From the NCBI RefSeq assembly GCF_024868665.1, contig NC_079893.1, positions 16,072,589 through 16,136,588 of the forward strand: a stretch of DNA of 64,000 nt, read 5' to 3'. The stretch comes from Triplophysa rosa (lineage: Eukaryota; Chordata; Actinopteri; Cypriniformes; Nemacheilidae). The notes below the pieces were generated by a model. The model had not been told where the DNA came from. It was given only the letters and a program-made list of their open reading frames with translations, and searched no databases. Shown here piece by piece: positions 1 to 11,759 of the stretch. A program made the translations under genes and the position numbers. The stretch's first letter is position 1, and every line of letters begins with the position of its first letter.

Positions 1-1280
1 ACTGTTCAGTATTTTAAATAGTTATACTGTGCAAATTAATTATCACAGCATACAAGTCTGCCAAATGCACTGTAAAATAAATGTACTGTAAATATATATA
101 GCATTTAAACAGTCGAAATTTGTTTACAATTACTTAATTATCGGATAGTCGTCACATTGGAATGATAAAGTTCTGTCTGGCATTTCTGTCAAAATTGAGT
201 TATTCACATATTATTTGATTTTATATAGCCCAAGTTGTGTACATTTTGCGACTGTTCTCAAATATTATCTTTAGAATATCTTTCTCGTAAGAAGACAATG
301 ACAAATGGCATACAAACATGCCAAATATAAAAAATGAAAGGATTGCATTGTAAAAGATTAACCACGCCCTAAATGCACCTGCGCCATGGACTTCAGACTA
401 TGCGTGGTGATCGATAAAATAGAGCCCAATGGCGCAGATTTAGCAGTCTGCATATTATTACACACACAGTGATGCACAGCAGCAAACAAACATGCCAAAT
501 AATAAAAGGAAAGTATTACACTGTAAAAGATTATTATTGTGTAAATAAAGATGAAAGTGACCACATGTCATAATGGATAGTCAATTGCATCGTTCACCTC
601 GCGTACGGGCAGATGCGTTTTCTCGAGAAGCGTTCAGTCTTTGCTCTTGCAAACTGGTGCAAGCACAACTGGCTTTTAAAGGGAATGGGAGATAAAACTT
701 TGAGACCATGCGCCTGGCGCGTAGACCGTTTTTCCATCGTCTATATCATCAAAAGTGGATTCGGAAATGCGCCTGCGCCATGCAGACCATATAGATCGTT
801 AAAATAGTGCCTAAATTCTGATCTGTTATGTGTACATTCATTTAGATTAATTGTTGGTGAAAAATCTAATGTCTAACATTATATTAGATCCTTGCATACA
901 GTAGATCTTAAAGCTGCCTGTCTCAATGTCAGTCAATTAAAGAAATAAAAAGTTATACATATATTTACAGGTATTGGTTTTGACTTGGTGTGTGCCAAAT
1001 CTATTGGTATTAGCCTACAATTGATTTTAATTCGACTCAGTTTTGCTAGGACATTTGCTATAAATGATAAAACTGTGCTGTTTTCTTGGAACACTTAAAT
1101 CACCTAAATAACTTTCTTAAAAGAAATCATTTTAAAAGCACATGGTATTAAAATTATTCAAAATCAAATGTTTTTTTTAAATTATTTATCACTATGACAC
1201 ATGTCTGAAGTACTGTGTCTACACATTACAATGCAGAAATTATTTGGAGATTAACTGTGATTTATTTATTCTATTTCTAG
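1..1280. other. Upstream non-coding flank with a local duplication
   Basis: AT-rich sequence with no convincing coding region. A block around 311-360 (starting near aacatgccaaat and ending taaaagatta) recurs at about 488-533, and a short motif cctgcgccatg at about 379-389 recurs at 773-783. This suggests an old duplication or a degraded repeat. The short open frames here lack codon bias and recognisable domains, so I left them out. Confidence 0.4.
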
Positions 1281-1377
1281 AGGCAACACAAAAGAACTTC
1301 AAGACGTTGAAGGCGATTGATGTGGAAGACCTGATCGCATTAGTCCTGAAATTTGCCCCACACAGGAATTTAAAATG
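1281..1377 (+). other. Possible penultimate exon of an unidentified upstream gene
   Basis: A pyrimidine-rich tract and ctatttctag precede position 1281, and aaaatg/gtaatc forms a donor at 1377/1378. Paired with the acceptor at 2176 it could splice to a short downstream open end. In the phase that continues into that open end there is an in-frame TGA at 1318-1320. The other useful frame stays open for about 31 codons but stops at the junction. I do not recognise either peptide. It could be a decayed exon, a non-coding exon, or chance splice-like sequence. Confidence 0.22.
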
Positions 1378-2176
1378 GTAATCACACCTTTTTACAATAT
1401 ACTTTGATATTGTTAAGTATTAACTACAGGTTAAAATATAAAAATATTTTGTCCAGTGAAAGGAATGCATTTATGTTTTATTTAAAGTTCTACAAACCCT
1501 TGTTCCGAACCACCATAATACCCCATCCCACAGCGACATCTAGTGGTAAATATAAATATTATTAGAATCTGTTTAAAAACTACACTAATTACTAACAACT
1601 GTTATTCTTATTCTAAATTATTAAATCAGTTGATGTGTAAAACGAAACGGCATGTTTCGAAGAAAAGTGGAGTTATTAACATTTACACTTGCTTATGCAA
1701 ACGATACTTTAAATATTCTTTAGATATTTTAAAGTATACTTTAAAAAGGTAATATATAATGTTGTACTTTTTGTGCACTTTAATATACGTATTTGATTTC
1801 CCCGCTTATTAAACAATCCAAATCTGTTGCATACATTTTTAAACTCCAATGTCAAATCAGTCCTTATCAACATCACTTAATATCGTGACGCTGCACTTGA
1901 ACTGTATTCAATATGCTTGTTTTTTTCAGTAATGAAAATACACAGAAATACACAAAACACGTTTAATCTGCAATTAATGTCTGCTTTTTACATAGGCTAA
2001 AAGGAAATATTTAGGCTATATTTTTAATCAAACCATTTGATGCGACCGTGCACAAACATTCTTGCTAGTAAATTTTACATTTACATTTAGTCATTTTTCA
2101 TTCATTTGTTCTTCTAATTGTTTATTCTAATTTGTCCATAGAACTTACCTTGCCTTTTTCTTTGTTACTTTTGCAG

Positions 2177-2236
2177 ATAACGGTGACGGCAGACATTAGA
2201 TTTCCAGAGTTCACACCGACGAAGAGTTCAAGTTAA
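2177..2236 (+). other. Possible terminal coding exon of an unidentified upstream gene
   Basis: A good acceptor (tttgttacttttgcag, ending at 2176) is followed by 19 open codons and TAA, giving a peptide that begins ITVTADIRFPEF. The sequence after it is AT-rich, with ATTAAA at 2447 and AATAAA at about 2552 as possible poly(A) signals, as expected of a 3' UTR lying about 0.75 kb before the dis3 start codon. In other vertebrates the gene next to the dis3 start (PIBF1) points the other way, so conserved synteny does not explain a + strand gene here. Unidentified. Confidence 0.25.
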
Positions 2237-2569
2237 TCCGAGGATCGTTTTTGTAGTTCTATAGTTAAATAGACTTATTTTTTTGGTGTACAGTATTTTT
2301 GCACGTATTGACTAAATTATTTTGTTTATTTAGATTTTAATCATATTATATTGTGTATTATATTATATTATAAATGTGATATACCTCGTTTCTATAACTT
2401 GTGAAAAAAATTCTGATTCTGTTTTAAGAAATATTTTTGTCTAACATTAAAGAATGGATTAAAACATGGATTATGTGATTATTTTTACGTAGACCTTATA
2501 TAGATTTAATTATGATGAATTTTCGTGGTATTAATGCTGCTTATATATGGGGAATAAATAGAAGTTGTA

Positions 2570-2792
2570 CAATGTTTCCAGAACGTTCCGGCAACCTTCC
2601 CAGAACGTCATTTTTAGGTTCCCGGAACGTACTGGGAACCTTCCCAGAACATTATTTCTAGGTTCCCGGAACGTTCCGCGAACGTTCTATTGCCGTTAAG
2701 AAAACTTTCCTGGAGAACCAAAAACGAACCTTAAAAAGTAACGTTCTGGGAACCAAAAACGAACGTTCCGGTAACCAAAAATTGTTAGCTGG
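2570..2792. repeat. Palindrome-rich degenerate repeat built on GGTTCCCGGAACGTTC
   Basis: About 220 bp made of repeated, partly inverted copies of ggttcccggaacg / cgttctgggaacc, ending in aaccaaaaattgttagctggg. The motifs are self-complementary and alternate orientation, which resembles the terminal region of a fish DNA transposon more than a simple satellite. No matching opposite end was found, so it is probably a fragment. It lies 500-700 bp upstream of the dis3 start codon. Confidence 0.5.
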
Positions 2793-3289
2793 GGTGGTCG
2801 ACTTCACGCGGCGCTGCGCAGATTGATCAGCGTATGACAACAAAGAATTGTGATCGATGTTCCCTTGTTCCCTACGCCTTTCGCAGTGCACTTCGAACTG
2901 AATTTGAGATGGCGGACTACCCTGTGAAGTCCACTCCACAGTCCACTTACGGTGAAATGGCACGCAGCTACGGCTCTTTGACTATGTCAAATGGCCAGCC
3001 AGAACCTTTCGGAGCGTTTAGAAATGTAACATCTTTGTAATTTTATGTGCACATTCTTTTTAAAGCCTTTCGGTACTCAGACAGCTTAAAACACTGTTCT
3101 GCATTTTACTGAATTGTTGAATATTATGTACTCATAAAGACTGAACCTTTGTTGCAAGTGTTTTAACTCCGGAATAATACTTAGTTGGCCTTGCTAATAC
3201 GCACGTGCGTTAACTGTGTGCTGCGTCTTGGTGAGGCAACAATCTTCTCATTTCATTACATTAGATATGTACTGTAGAGAATCTGGATC
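2793..3289 (+). promoter_or_regulatory. dis3: Presumed dis3 promoter and 5' UTR region
   Basis: This interval separates the palindromic repeat from the dis3 ATG at 3290. It is richer in CpG-containing words than its surroundings, and I see no TATA box at a useful distance, which would fit a housekeeping gene. The exact transcription start cannot be read from the sequence. The region also has a 68-codon open frame at 2834-3040 that shows no domain and is probably incidental. Confidence 0.35.
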
Positions 3290-3508
3290 ATGTTGAAATC
3301 GAAAACGTTTGTTAAGAAGACACGCTCTGGTGGTGTGTTGAAAATAGTGCGTGAACATTACCTACGTGATGACATCTGGTGTGGAAGTGAAGTTTGTAAA
3401 GAGTGCAAAGATGAAGCCCCAGTGCTGCAGGAGGACGCATGCATAGAGAGTACCCTATGCGTTTATCCTCACTATTTACTCCCAGACACCAACGTAGTTT
3501 TACATCAG
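3290..3508 (+). CDS. dis3: dis3 exon 1: RNA exosome nuclease DIS3/RRP44, N-terminus
   Basis: DIS3 is the catalytic subunit of the eukaryotic RNA exosome, with a PIN endonuclease and an RNB 3'-5' exonuclease that process and degrade nuclear RNA. This exon codes for residues 1-73, starting MLKSKTFVKKTRSGG, a near match to vertebrate DIS3. The three cysteines of the CR3 motif are present at C31, C36 and C39 (C-x4-C-x2-C). The exon ends in the first PIN strand, LLPDTNVVLHQ, with catalytic aspartate D66. The donor is cag/gtatgt and the phase is 0. The ATG is taken because the family begins exactly here and the preceding sequence is not conserved. The next exon is 35.5 kb away. In the window the gene gives 325 of roughly 950 residues. 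Confidence 0.95.
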
Positions 3509-3714
3509 GTATGTGATTTTCTGTATTTTTAACGGACACAAGAGCACAAGAAAACAATCCATAATTAGGGGCCCACCCTTACGAAAACAGATCGTTTTTT
3601 TGCCTGTGTGTGTGTAGTAACTATGGTTTTTGGTGTATTGATTACTATTGGCAAAACCACGGTTACACTGCATTGTTTAACTATGGTATTTGAAAACCAT
3701 GGTTATATCGGAAT

Positions 3715-3905
3715 CAGAAAGAGCTTTATTGCCAAGTGTGCTTGGACACACAAGGAATTTGTCTTGGTGACAGAAGCTTCCAGTGCACATACAGGTTAAA
3801 AAAGTGACAAGGCACAGGTAACAAAATAAATGTCAGAGACAATACACATTTGACAAAAAGGACAATATTAGACAAAAGGACAATAAGGCAGTATATTGTA
3901 TGTGT
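3715..3905 (+). repeat. Interspersed repeat fragment (LINE or SINE 3'-type)
   Basis: The stretch beginning atcagaaagagctttattgc, and running on to aatacacatttgac, resembles a repeat tail that is very common in cyprinid genomes. It has no coding potential. I cannot assign the family with certainty from sequence alone. Confidence 0.4.
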
Positions 3906-4493
3906 ACAGATGTGCTATATACAAATTATACTGTCTTATATACAAGTTATGCAGGGGAATGTGGATAGCTGAATATTATATCAATAACATATGTATAATA
4001 ATGGCGCAAATACGTGTTTTTCTGTGTCTTTGGTGTGTTATAAGTTGCCCATGCATGTATTAGAGACGTCAAATTGCAAAAATTAAAGTATAGGAACAAA
4101 AGATGCATTCTATCTAATGCCGCATTTACACCGCATGTATCAAGTGACCCAATTCCAGTTTCTCCTCCAATGTGGCACAGATCGGATATGACCCATGACC
4201 GTGTAAGCAGGAAAAAAAGCACATGGATTCTGATAGTTTCAGATCGGTTTCAGGCCTCAATCATATGTGGAAATAAATCTGATATGAATCGGATACGTGC
4301 AGTTGCCAGACGGATCGGATATTCACCCGTCATTGTGAGTTGTACATCATTAATTCCTTTCAAACAGAGCGATGATCCCGGAAATTGTTATACAATTGCC
4401 AGGAAACAAGAGCTAAGAGTTTGTCAATTATTCAAAAACTAAAAAAAACTATTGGTAGGCTCTATTTAGCTTAATCATGCATGAATGCATGTA

Positions 4494-5150
4494 CAGTTGT
4501 GCTCAAAAGTTTACACACCCCTTGCAGAATCTGGAAAAAGCTGAAACTTTTGGAAAAATAAGAGGATTTTTGAAAATTAAGGTTTATTTTTAATTTAGTC
4601 CTGCCCTGAGCAAGTTATTTTACTAAAGAAATGTTAACATATAGCTCACACTAAAGAATAACAACAGAATTTCTAAAAATAGCCCAGGGCAAAAGTTTAC
4701 ACGCCCCGATTCTTAATACTGTATGATGTTACCTAAACCAGTGTTTCCCAACCCTGGTCCTCGGGGCACACCTTCCCGAATGTTTTAGTTCTCTCCCTGT
4801 AAGAAACACCTGATTGATGAGTTGAATCAGGTGTTTTATATAGGGAGAGATCTAAAACATTCTGGAAGGTGTGCCCCGAGGACCAGGGTTGGGAAACACT
4901 GACCTAAACAATCAATGACAGTTTTTATGTTTAGTCATAGTTGTTTAAGAGTTTCTTGTTTGTCATGAGTCATTAGACTCTCCACTGATCTTCAAAACAA
5001 TCACCCAGGTCCTCCACAATCTTTGCTTTTTCAGCATTTCTGGATATTTTACTCATGTCCAGCAGTAACTGTATGATGTTGAGATTCCTCTTTTTACATT
5101 GAGGACAATCAAGAGACTCATACACAACTATTACAGCTCATTTTTACTTT
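4494..5150. mobile_element. Tc1-like non-autonomous fragment
   Basis: Begins cagttgtgctcaaaagttta, a terminal sequence of a widespread fish Tc1 family. The internal part after 4910 matches the usual spacer of that family, with words such as tcagcatttctggatatttt and ttttacattgaggacaatca. The opposite terminal repeat is missing, so it is truncated near 5150. A small hAT-like MITE sits inside it. Confidence 0.65.
4739..4901. mobile_element. 163-bp hAT-like MITE with exact 8-bp target duplication
   Basis: The ends are cagtgtttcccaaccctggt and its inverted copy accagggttgggaaacactg. The whole element is close to a perfect foldback with a short loop (about aacacctgattgatgagttg). The 8-bp direct repeat ACCTAAAC flanks it at 4731-4738 and 4902-4909. 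This is a complete non-autonomous element, and its near-intact stem suggests a fairly recent insertion. Confidence 0.85.
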
Positions 5151-6365
5151 AAGACTCCACTGCGTTCGTTATAATTTGTATTGAGGCTCTGTAAAATTTC
5201 ATTTGACAGTTCATATGTAACTTCGTAAACTGGCTGAGCTTAATCCTTCTCTCAGAACCTTTCATTCTTTTCGTTCTTATTGTCATTGTTCTGCATTTAC
5301 CAATAAATATATAAGTAAAAGGTATGTAAGTAAAATTAAAAAACAATATATGCTACATAATAATAACCCAAACAATATAGCTTATTTAGCCCTATTTGGC
5401 TAAATATAAAAGGAAGTGGCAATAAAAGCAAACCGTGCTATTGAGCCACACTGTTAAAAAAAATGTAAAAAAAACGGTAAAAAGTCTGGCAGCAGAGTTT
5501 CCAGACATTTCCTGTAAAATTACGGGAAATAAACTGTAAAAATACAGAGCCAATTTTACGGTCAAAATTGGTTAAATTACAGTATAGCAGTGTTGATAAT
5601 TGCTCATTAAACTGTGTAAAAACAGATAAATTATATCAAAATACATTAAAAAGCAACTTCTTTTCAGGGTAATCTCTGTAAATTTAGGAATTTTTAAGTA
5701 ATTTTATTAAACTTCTCTGTCAATCTACAAAGGAATTTACTTTAAAAAAACAAACATTTTAAATGTATAATAACTAAGAAACTACTATTAAAAACCAAAT
5801 GTCTGTACATTTATCAGTTAATTAAAGATATATATTATTAAAATACACCAAAAGTAGCTACATTTAAAACCTACAATACTGTTAATTAAAAGTAATTAGC
5901 AGTTAATTGAATCTATAATGAAACTCAGGTCACAGGCCTACAATAATTTCCTGTTAAATTCTTTACATGTAAAATAAATACGCAATATTAAAAAACAGTA
6001 CTTTATTTTGTACCTTCAATGAAACAGAAATAGACATTCTGGGGAAATGCAAAAATGAAAGTAAAACATACATCTTAGATGGCATCAGGTAAACCTATTT
6101 TTTCAAATATCAACGGTCGCAGCAAAATACTTAGACTGACTGCAAATCTCTATGTACATTATACACTATATTCAGTTTACTTTCTTATAGCAAAACCTCC
6201 CAAGAGTTACTTTTGCACTTGCACAGTCACAGTGGACCCACAAGGACAACACAAATTATTAATAATGGATATTATAGGAAAATGATACAGTGTAGATCAA
6301 ATTTAATTTATTGCCACTGTCAAAGCAATCCTATGGAATCAAATTACTTGTCCGTTTTTGGCAAT

Positions 6366-6760
6366 GTAGATTTTAGATTATAAACAGTCCAATCTTTTCC
6401 ATACCTGGATTGTTATGGTCACCTGTGGTAGATTAGAACAAGCAGTCGATCCACAGAACCTGAAAGTATTTAAATAAATTGTATTAAGTTCACACGTACA
6501 AAGTAGATTTTAGATAATAAACAGTCCAGTTTTTTCCATACCTGGATTGTCATGGTCATTTGCGGTAGATTAGCAAAAGCAGTAGTTCACAGAACCTGAA
6601 AATAAAATATTTAAAATAAGTTGTATTACATTCACACGTACAAGGTAGATTTTAGATTATAAACAGTCCAATTGTTTCCATACCTGGATTGTCATGGTCA
6701 TCTGCTGTAGATTATCACAAGCATTAGATCCCCAGAACCTGAAAATAAAATATTAAAAAT
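6366..6760. repeat. Three-copy tandem repeat, unit about 139 bp
   Basis: The phrase tagattttagattataaaca starts near 6366, 6505 and 6646, each followed by cagtcca...ttttccatacctggattgt, a gtagatta motif and cagaacctgaaa. Units differ by substitutions and small indels, so this is an old array. It is internal to the CACTG-ended element. Confidence 0.75.
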
Positions 6761-7040
6761 AAATTTTGTATTAACATTTACACATACAAAGCACAAGTTC
6801 CACAGATAGACATACAAAACATCAACAAGAAAATTAAGATTTTCACTTTTCCTTAGGTCAGTAATTGTATATCGATTTAAGAAGTTTTAGATATTTTTAA
6901 TAAAAACAAGACAAAACTGCTGCTTAGTAAGAATGGCACTTTTTGCAGTGTAGGTAAAAATTATCTAATGTTTTCCCTATACATTTTGTTTTAATTTCAT
7001 AGCAATACTCTAATGTTATATCAGTGACCTAAGGTATTTA

Positions 7041-7235
7041 GGCCCGGTTTCACAGACAAGGTTTAAGACTAGTCCCAGACTAAAATGAATTTTGAGCGGT
7101 CTTAACTGAAAATGTTTAAATATATCAGTGCCATTGTTTTGTTTTAAGATGCACATCAGTAATGTTTTTTCTATTGCATTTTAATAAAAGCAACTTAAAT
7201 AGCCTAATTTAACTAAGGCATAATGAAACCGGGCC
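7041..7235. mobile_element. 195-bp MITE with GGCCCGGTTTCA ends and TTA duplication
   Basis: Starts ggcccggtttcacagacaag and ends aatgaaaccgggcc, an inverted repeat of about 13 bp. TTA flanks both sides (7038-7040 and 7236-7238), as in PIF/Harbinger-type insertions. The left part has the words gactagtcccagactaaaat, known from very abundant short fish repeats. No coding capacity. Confidence 0.7.
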
Positions 7236-9063
7236 TTAGTCTTGTTTTGTGTAAAATTATATAAGAATTAAGTACGTTTATGGTAAAAACAGGCAAAAAA
7301 ATCTGCCAATGGGGTGAGATTTGTTGTCACTTAGCAAGAATGTCATTTTTTGCAGTGTAACTTTACCTACAGGTGTAATAATCATCTATCTGGATCGGAA
7401 ACACATTTCTATAACCAAAAACGTTCATAAAAACGTCTCTGAAAACAAACTTATCTTGAGAACACTAATTACTCTATTATATGTGCTAACGTTAACGTTA
7501 CTCCTTAGCTAACCATAGCTAACATTACAGTAACGTTAGGCCTCCAGGTTTATCAGAAGAGTGCTAACAATTAGCTTTAAGACAAAAAGTGCAGCACACG
7601 ACATGAAATAATAAAATAATCGTTTAAATGTGTTATAAAACGCTTGCCTCATCCGGTGGTCGGTTGCTCTGACTGACATGGTGACGACGAGTATAGTGGA
7701 GCAGGCGCTAAAGGCGCGTTGTTTTCCTCACAGTTTCAAAAGCATTGGCGCTTTAAATGTAGCCTACATGTCATATATTTACCTCGGAGCGGAAGAAATT
7801 TCTTCACTGTCACTCGCACGCTACTGCTCACGGCTGTTCTCAGGGATGTTTCCCGCGGTGCCTGCCTGGCTACCATAGTAATCCACTGGAGTTTGAAAAC
7901 TCCCGCTCTGGCTCTGCTGATCGCACTAGTATCGCCACTCACAGCCGTTACGACGCAAGTGCGCCAAATTTAAATTTGCAGCCACTGATTGGATGATGGG
8001 AGTCTTACGCAACTAAAATACATATGCCCAAAAGGAGAGTTATAAATTTGAATGCAGATTAATTACAATATTGTTGTTTAAATAAAAAATACTGCTGTAC
8101 TGTAATATATTACAGAAATTATTACGAATTGTTAAAATACTGTATGTTGAATTCACTATAGTGAATTGATAACCGTTGCACACGTAAATACTTTATTTTA
8201 ATATTTAATATGTTAGGCAAAGTTTCAAAAAACGTAAAAGGATCTACAAAAGTTGTTTTACTACAGTTTACTATATTTAAGTTGTCAAAATGCAAAGTTG
8301 TATGTTGTTTAGGTGAGAACAAAAATAAATGTCAAAATAAATTACATTGGTGTCTGTAGAATTACCAGTTGACCTGGTAATGACCTTCAACTGCATTTAA
8401 TGACAAAGCAGTTGCAATTTTACATATTTTTTTACAGAGAAAATCCGTAAATTGTTACTTCATTACATTTCGGGAACTGTAAAAATACTATAAATTGCTT
8501 TAAAAAAAACATAATATTTCTGTAATTTAAAATGACAAGAAATTAACCGTAATTTAATTAGTATTATTAGTACAGCAAAAATCCGTAAAATAACAGGCAT
8601 TAACTTTTTAATGGAAAAAAGGAAAAATTCTGTAAAATAATACAGACCATTACCTGTAAAATTACATTTTTTTTAACAGTGCACCTAAAAACACAGCAAG
8701 GGAAATTCCGTCACCTCTTGACAGCCATTCACGATTAAAAAATCTGCACAAGACATTACATTACAGTACATTATCAAGTGTCTTTATGTGTGAAGGTGCA
8801 CTGGGGGACATATCCTGGGACACATTATGCTTTTATTTTCCGAGATCTCTGTATGAAAAGGCTATTAAATAAGCAGTGGTGGCGAATGATGTTTTTACTT
8901 TTTCTTGGTCAGTACGTCTACCTCGGGTTGTTTCGCCATGTACAGTGTAAATGCAGATATCGGATATGTGTCACTTTTAAAAGATGTAAGCGGGTTGTCA
9001 AAAAAATCGGATATAGTCACAAAAACGGAATTGAGCATCAAGAACTGCAGTGTAAATGCGGCC

Positions 9064-9439
9064 TAAAAGCGAATGCTCACCCAGGCCTGCCTGACACGCC
9101 TTGTGTAACCACACCCCCACAAATGTACGTCATTTCGTGGTATGACTTGACTAAGACCGCCCAAATGTAAACGCAAGTAAGGTGGGTGTACCTGTCAGTG
9201 CGATTGCTTTGGAACCTGATGTTCCAAATATGGTAAGAGGCATTACATTTCCGTCACATGCTTGCAGTATTCGACCAATCACTACGCACTGGTTAACTAA
9301 CCAATCATAGCACACCTTGCTTTTCAGAGCGATCAGAGCCATTGAGAGAGAGAGTCGCGTCTTCTCTGTTGACTCCAATGGAACAGTTTTTTCACAGTTT
9401 CAATAGTTCCCGGAAGTTACTAGTAACGCATGGAGCTGG
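9064..9439. other. Unassigned spacer between two transposons
   Basis: Sequence between the Harbinger-like element and the next hAT. Nothing coding is seen. It may belong to the outer element with TTACGAAAA ends. The text includes short purine runs and ordinary low-GC DNA. Confidence 0.35.
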
Positions 9440-10574
9440 CAGTGTTAATTTCGTTAACGAAAACTATGACGAAAAGTATTCGTTAACGACATGTTTTCAC
9501 TGACGAAAACGAGACGATAACTAAATAAAAATGAATGCATTATAACGAAAACTGTAATAAAAATACTGACATTTTCGTCAACTAATAAAAACGAGACGAA
9601 AATATTCTTGTCCCACCTGGCGGACATCAGTTTGCGCGCACGTGCTGCTGATCTCATATAAGCGGTAGAGAGAAGTCTCTGGGAGAAGGGGAAGCACACA
9701 CATGTATTCTGTGTCTCCACGCGGGTTACAAAGCGTCTTATTTTCCTTCACGATCGCCGGTAAAACGCCGCAAACTTGAAGCGCGACTGCAGGCGAGTCA
9801 CCCCGAAACACATTACGAAGGCAAGCTCAAGTGTTTTTATATGCCTATGTTAACTTAACACGAGCTGCTGCATAACGTGAAATGCAACATAGAGTCAGCC
9901 AAAAGAAACCAGCGCTGTCCTCTACTGATTATAGAAGTGATGAAGTGAGTCAAACTGTACATTCCAACCAAGTATGTAACATGTTTGCATGACTAAAGAA
10001 ATGTAATACAATTTATATAATATGTCTTTTTGAAAGCTATTCTCATTCAGAGCTGTCTCAAGCAGAGACAGTGCAGCGCTTACTTCAAAGAAGCATGCCA
10101 TGAGCCAATAGCCTTTGAGTGTGAGCCCTGTCAGAGCGTTCCATTGGTTGAATGAACACGCCCAACTTAACGAGTCAATTGAGTCAAATGGGACAGAATG
10201 AACTGGAACATGTCGTTCATGGTCTAATACTCTGCGTTCCAACAATGCATATCTAGTTACTGAACTTTTCTGAAAAATAAAGGTAATGACCTGGTTTAAT
10301 TTTATTCTAAGGTGAAGTAAATTATGTCAAAACAGTTGAATCTTTGTATGGAACATTTAATTACACCAAGTAAATGATTTAAACCATTTAGATTTTAGTA
10401 GACTAAATATAATGTATATTTATTAGACTAAAATGTTTTTCATATTTCGTCGACTAAAACTAGACTAAAACTAAAATGATGGGGTTGACTAAAATGTGAC
10501 TAAAACTACATTGCATTTTCGTCAAAAGACTATGACTAAAACTAAATCAAAATTTGCTGTCAAAATTAACACTG
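9440..10574. mobile_element. hAT element with CAGTGTTAATTT ends, 1135 bp
   Basis: The left end cagtgttaatttcgttaacg and the right end gctgtcaaaattaacactg are inverted. They are bordered by near-identical 8-bp repeats, GGAGCTGG (9432-9439) and GGAGCTGC (10575-10582). The terminal regions are full of gacgaaaac / actaaaact words, typical of this family. No transposase is present, so it is non-autonomous. A partial, inverted copy of its right half lies at about 60753-61290. Confidence 0.78.
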
Positions 10575-11759
10575 GGAGCTGCGACTAAACAGACCAACTG
10601 AGGTAAACTTCTAACCCATTTAAAGACGAAAGCCATTTAATGAATAAAAAAATGAAAGAAATAAAGCATTTAAAGAGAAAACATAACTTCCTGGAACTAT
10701 CTGAAGGCTCCATGAATCACGTGACACGGGCTCTCAAACAAATGATAATATTCGTTTTAGCAGTGTCATATGACTCCTTTAACGATGGTTTTATTAGTCT
10801 AACCATGTTTTTTTAATTGTAGTAAAACCATGGTTCATTTTCGTAAGGTAAGGTGAGCAGATACAGTGTTTCCCATAGGATTTTGACAGACTTGTGGCGC
10901 TGGTGACGTCACAAACTAATTAGCATATTTGTGATGTCATCGCGTCGTTTTAGTGTTAGCACTTAGCTGTTTTTCTTCTACTCTCTTGTCCGTCACATTA
11001 TACTGTATTTTACAATGGGATGCCACCAACAGTCACTTTAACTGCTGCTAAAATCCTGATTTATAAACGCAACATCATCGGACAAAATCTCAATACAGTA
11101 CATCTACATTAAAGAGCGGCTATATGCTGTTTGCCCTTTCTCGACAATGTGTTGCTTTATTACGAACGCTTCTTTGATTTTAAATGCAAGTGACAGTTAA
11201 ATACGAGAGGCTGAGGGCTCGCGCACACACATGGAGCTCATCGGAAGAGAGTGCATGCGAACACGCAAGAGGAGGACGCGCACGCGGCCACGCTCCACTC
11301 ACACCAGAGCATGTGAGCTAAGCGGAGCGGTGTGTGTCTGTCTCAATATTTCGCTCAATGACTGTGCGCTTCGCTCAGTCGCTCACGGACCAAACAAACG
11401 CTCTGCTCACATTACGCTCACGTTCACCGGTAAACCAAATCCCGCTCAGATACCGCTCTGACATAAAATGTGTCTAGTAAGCCTAATTGTTTTCAGTTTA
11501 TAATAAACTTCTTGAATAAATGTCAGTTTAAGTGGTAAGCTGAAAAAGAGCAGTTATGTTTTAGTCCGACATTCTGTGACATTACAGACGATATTTTTAG
11601 TCATTTTTTATTTAACGAGTGCCTAAAATAACTGTATAATAACTGATAAAGTATATTTAGTGATACTTTGAAAAAGCATAACTATTGTTATTAGTGATGC
11701 TTTGAAAAAGCATAACTATTGTTATTCGAACATACATACTTATAATTATTCTTGTTCCG

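Larger units (their letters stand above)
5449..8681. mobile_element. Non-autonomous DNA element with perfect CACTGTTAAAA... inverted ends
   Basis: A perfect 20-bp inverted repeat, cactgttaaaaaaaatgtaa, bounds 3.2 kb of AT-rich DNA. The CACTG start recalls CACTA (EnSpm) elements, but no transposase and no clear 3-bp target duplication are seen, so the superfamily is uncertain. Near both ends there are many short words around acggtaaa and ctgtaaaatacag. Inside are three copies of a roughly 139-bp unit (6366-6760), two EnSpm-like end fragments (6921-6950, 7328-7357) and a nested MITE (7041-7235). Confidence 0.6.
4118..9063. mobile_element. PIF/Harbinger-like element with TAA target duplication
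   Basis: The left end tgccgcatttacaccgcatg and the right end gaactgcagtgtaaatgcggcc are inverted repeats, and the bases outside are TAA on both sides (4115-4117 and 9064-9066). A 3-bp TAA duplication is typical of PIF/Harbinger elements. No transposase is visible. Most of the 4.9 kb is later insertions: a Tc1 fragment (4494-5150) and the CACTG-ended element (5449-8681). A right end of the same family is seen again around 61600-61669. Confidence 0.6.
3579..10846. mobile_element. Possible outer DNA element with TTACGAAAA ends
   Basis: The left sequence ttacgaaaa at 3579 is mirrored by ttttcgtaa ending at 10846, and both sides carry internal copies of an (a)ccatgg(tt) motif near the ends. If this is one element, everything between (a Harbinger-like element, a hAT and their passengers) inserted into it later. 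The inverted repeats are short and I could not see a clean target duplication, so two unrelated fragments remain possible. Confidence 0.4.

Noticed and set aside
1281..1377. Selenocysteine reading of the in-frame TGA
   Set aside because: No SECIS-like structure or known selenoprotein match could be supported from the sequence. A decayed or false exon is simpler.
11231..11461. Basic 76-codon open frame
   Set aside because: Arginine-rich by base composition. Inside a hAT and without any recognised domain.
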